Shown here: one piece after another, positions 61,339-64,000 of the stretch
How the letters are laid out: each line of letters opens with the position of its first letter
How positions within the stretch are numbered: position 1 is the first letter of the stretch
Assembly: GCA_963966185.1 (NCBI GenBank)
Contig: CAWZYM010000329.1
Span: 712,501-776,500 of the forward strand
DNA: 64,000 nt
Direction: 5' to 3'
DNA from: Rhabditoides inermis
Lineage: Eukaryota > Nematoda > Chromadorea > Rhabditida > Rhabditidae
Notes under the pieces: model-generated
What the model was told of the DNA's origin: nothing
Databases searched by the model: none
Seen by the model: the letters and a program-made list of their open reading frames with translations, nothing else
Program-made: the position numbers and the translations under genes

Positions 61339-61847
61339 TGTCGCAAATGTCGATAAATAAGAATGTCAGAATGATGCAAATGTCGCAAATATCGCAAATA
61401 TCGCAAATGTCGCAAATGTCGCAATTGTCGCAAATGTCGCAAATGTCGCGAATGTCGCGAATGTCGCAAATGTCGCAAATGATGTAAATGTCGCAAACGT
61501 CGCGGAGTAAGAATGTCAGAATGTCAGATTGATGCAAACATCGCAAATGTCGCAAATGTCGCAAATGATGCAAATGTCACAAATTATCGCAAATGCCGCG
61601 AATGTCGCAATTGTCGTAAATGTCGCAAATGTTGCAAATGTCGCGAATGTCGCAATTGTCCGCAAATGTCGATAAATAAGAATGTCAGAATGATGCAAAT
61701 ATCGCAAATGTCGCAAATGTCGCAAATGTCGCAAATGTCGCAAATGTCGCAAATGTCGCAAATGTCGCAAATGTCGCAAATGTCGCAATTGTCGCAAATG
61801 TCGCAAATGTCGCAAATGTCGCAAATGTCGCAAATGTCGCGAATGTC
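61339..61847 (+). repeat. M9 islet (509 bp)
   Basis: Fifth copy of the islet. It shares gtcagattgatgc with the 39144 lineage but has gataaataag like the 32454 lineage, plus a private gatgtaaatg near 61480. It is a mosaic, which points to gene conversion or crossover between lineages. Confidence 0.93.
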
Positions 61848-64000
61848 CTGTCTGAGCCTTTAACAACCTGTCCGAGTCTTTATCAGATCTGTTTAGATCT
61901 TTGCAGACCTGTTTACGACCTGTGTAGTTCTGTAACGACCTGTCTGAGCCTTTAACAACCTGTCTTAGTCTTTATCAGATCTGTTTAGATCTTTGCAGAC
62001 CTGTTTACGACCTGTGTAAGTCTGTAACGACCTATTTGAGTCTTAAACAACCTGTCTGAGTCTTTTTCAGATCTGTTTAGATTTTTGCAGACCTGTTTAC
62101 GACCTGTGTAATTCTGTAACGACCTGTGTGAGCCTTTAACAACCTGTCTGAGTGTTTATCAGATCTGTTTACATCTTTGCAGACCTGTTCACGACCTGTG
62201 TAAATCTGTAACGACCTGTCTGAGTCTTCAACAACCTGTCTGAGTCTTTTTCAGATCTGTTCAGATCTTTGCAGACCTGTTTACGACCTGTGTAATTCTG
62301 TAACGACCTGTGTGAGCCTTTAACAACCTGTCTGAGTGTTTATCAGATCTGTTTAGATCTTTGCAGACCTGTTTACGACCTGCGTACTTCTGTAACGACC
62401 TGTCTGAGCCTTTAACAACCTGTCTGAGTCTTTCTCAGATCTGTTTAGATCTTTGCAGATCTGTTTACGATCTGTGTAGATCTGTAACGACCTGTCTGAG
62501 CCTTTAACAACCTGTCTGATGTTTAGATTTTTGCAGACCTGTTTACGACCTGTGAATTCTGTAACGACCTGTGTGAGCCTTTAACAACCTGTCTGAGTGT
62601 TTGTCAGATCTGTTTAGATCTTTGCAGACCTGTTCACGACCTGTGTAATTCTGTAACGACCTGTCTGAGCCTTTAACAATCTGTCTGAGTCTTTATCAGA
62701 TCTGTTTAGATCTTTGCAGATCTGTTTACGACCTATGTGAGTCTGTAACGACATATTTGAGTCTTTAACAACCTGTCTGAGTCTTTATCAGATCTGTTTA
62801 GATTTTCGCAGACCTGTTTACGACCTGTGTAGATCTGTAACGACCTGTCTGAGTCTTTTACAACCTGTCTGAGTTTTTATCAGACCAGTTTAGATTTTTG
62901 AAGACCTGTTCACGACATGTGTAATTCTGTAACGACCTGTCTGAGCCTTTAACAACCTGTCTGAGATATCTGTTCAGATCTTTGGAGACCTGTTTACGAC
63001 CTGTGTAATTCTGTAACGACCTGTCTGAGCCTTTAACAACCTGTCTGAGTCTTTATCTATCTGTTTAGATCTTTGCAGACCTGTAACGACCTGTATGATC
63101 CTTTAACAACCTGTCTGAGTCTTCATCATATCTGTTCAGATCTTTGCAGACCTGTTTACGACCTCAGACAGGTTAATAAAGACTCAGACAGGTTGTTAAA
63201 GACTCAGACAGGTCGTTACAGATCTACACAGGTCGTAAACAGGTCTGCAAAGATCTGAACAGATATGATGAAGACTCAGACAGGTTGTTAACAGATCATA
63301 CAGGTCGTTACAGAAATACAAAGGTCGTGAACAGGTCTTCGTCCTCTCTGCAGACCTGTTTACAACGTGTATGAGTCTGTAACGACCTGTCTGAGCCTTT
63401 AACAACCTGTCTGAGTCTTTATCAGATCTGTTTAGATCTTTGCAGACCTGTTTACGACCTGTGTAATTCTGTAACGACCTGTCTGAGCCTTTAACAACCT
63501 GTCTGAGTCTTTAGCAACCTGTCTGAGTCTTTATCAGATCTGTTTACATCTTTGCAGACCTGTTTACGACGTGTGTGAGTCTGTAACGACCTGTCTGAGC
63601 CTATAACAACCTGTCTGAGTCTTTATCAGATCTGTTCAGATCTTTGCAGACCTGTTTACGACCTGTGTAATTCTGTAACGACCTGTCTGAGCCTTTAACA
63701 ACCTGTCTGGGTCTTTAGCAACCTGTCTGAGTCTTTATCAGATCTGTTTACATCTTTGCAGACCTGTTCCCGACCTGTGTAAATCTGTAACGACCTGTCT
63801 GAGTCTTCAACAACCTGTCTGAGTCTTTTTCAGATCTGTTCAGATCTTTGCAGACCTGTTTAAGACCTGTGTAATTCTGTAACGACCTGTCTGTGCCTTT
63901 AACAACCTGTCTGAGTCTTTATCAGATCTGTTTAGATCTTTGCAGACCTGTTTACGACCTGTGTAAGTCTGTTAAGACCTATTTGAGTCTTAAACAACCT
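61848..64000 (-). repeat. S92 array 4 (runs off the window)
   Basis: Collinear with the start of array 1: empty transposon site at 62870-62872 and first palindrome at +1233 bp. It is cut by the window end, so the 6690-bp super-unit may continue beyond. Confidence 0.95.
63081..63313. repeat. Palindrome in S92 unit, copy 12
   Basis: Same arms, with one additional change in the right arm (gttaacagatcat for gttaaaagatcat near 63290). Confidence 0.9.

Noticed and set aside
27498..63405. Recurrent 61- and 69-codon open frames in reverse S92
   Set aside because: They recur only because the 1226-bp unit is copied. They lie across the palindrome and have no start context, domain or coding bias.
361..64000. 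Centromeric array with CENP-B boxes
   Set aside because: I looked for a CENP-B-like motif in the S92 and M9 consensus and saw none. A centromeric role is possible but unsupported by sequence alone.

Overview
The window is almost entirely satellite DNA from a eukaryote, most likely an animal. The evidence is two unrelated tandem-repeat families with nested higher-order structure, a miniature inverted-repeat transposon carrying RNA polymerase III A/B boxes, and no credible protein-coding gene on either strand. I cannot name the species; the GC-box-rich left edge would fit a fish or another metazoan, but that is a guess.

Layout. (1) 1-360: GC-rich non-satellite flank with a 15-bp GC-box minisatellite. 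(2) 361-3093: a 92-bp satellite (called S92 here) in forward orientation. (3) 3094-26272: a 23-kb block of a 9-bp minisatellite (M9, unit aaatgtcgc) organised into modules of irregular length and kb-scale duplications. (4) 26273-64000: S92 in the opposite orientation, alternating with M9. The M9 pieces in this part are 509-bp islets (32454, 39144, 46636 and 61339) and two large blocks (39959-45849 and 47451-56199). (5) 57225-57977: a 753-bp foldback (MITE-like) element inserted in one S92 array, with a 3-bp target duplication; the equivalent empty site is preserved at three paralogous positions in the window.

Hierarchy. An S92 monomer decomposes into subunits of 20+20+20+12+20 bp. Reverse-orientation S92 is built into units of about 1226 bp (variants 1410 and 1022), each carrying an internal palindrome with 84-bp arms. 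One 509-bp M9 islet plus 6181 bp of S92 form a 6690-bp super-unit present twice in near-perfect tandem (25764-32453 and 32454-39143), with shortened or partial copies later. M9 blocks are related by copy offsets of 1646, 5958, 2703, 1742, 3868, about 7450-7490 and 27269 bp. Every M9/S92 junction in the right part has one of only two sequences, so the junctions were copied along with the repeats rather than formed independently.

Nothing here forms an operon or pathway. The 9-bp unit is three codons long and leaves all six frames open between interruptions, so its many open frames are artefacts. The points most worth following up are the foldback element with a tRNA-like module in each arm, the composite two-satellite super-unit, the recurring palindromes, and the dense octamer (ATGCAAAT) and CpG content of M9. 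Offsets and identities were read by eye; exact identities need alignment.
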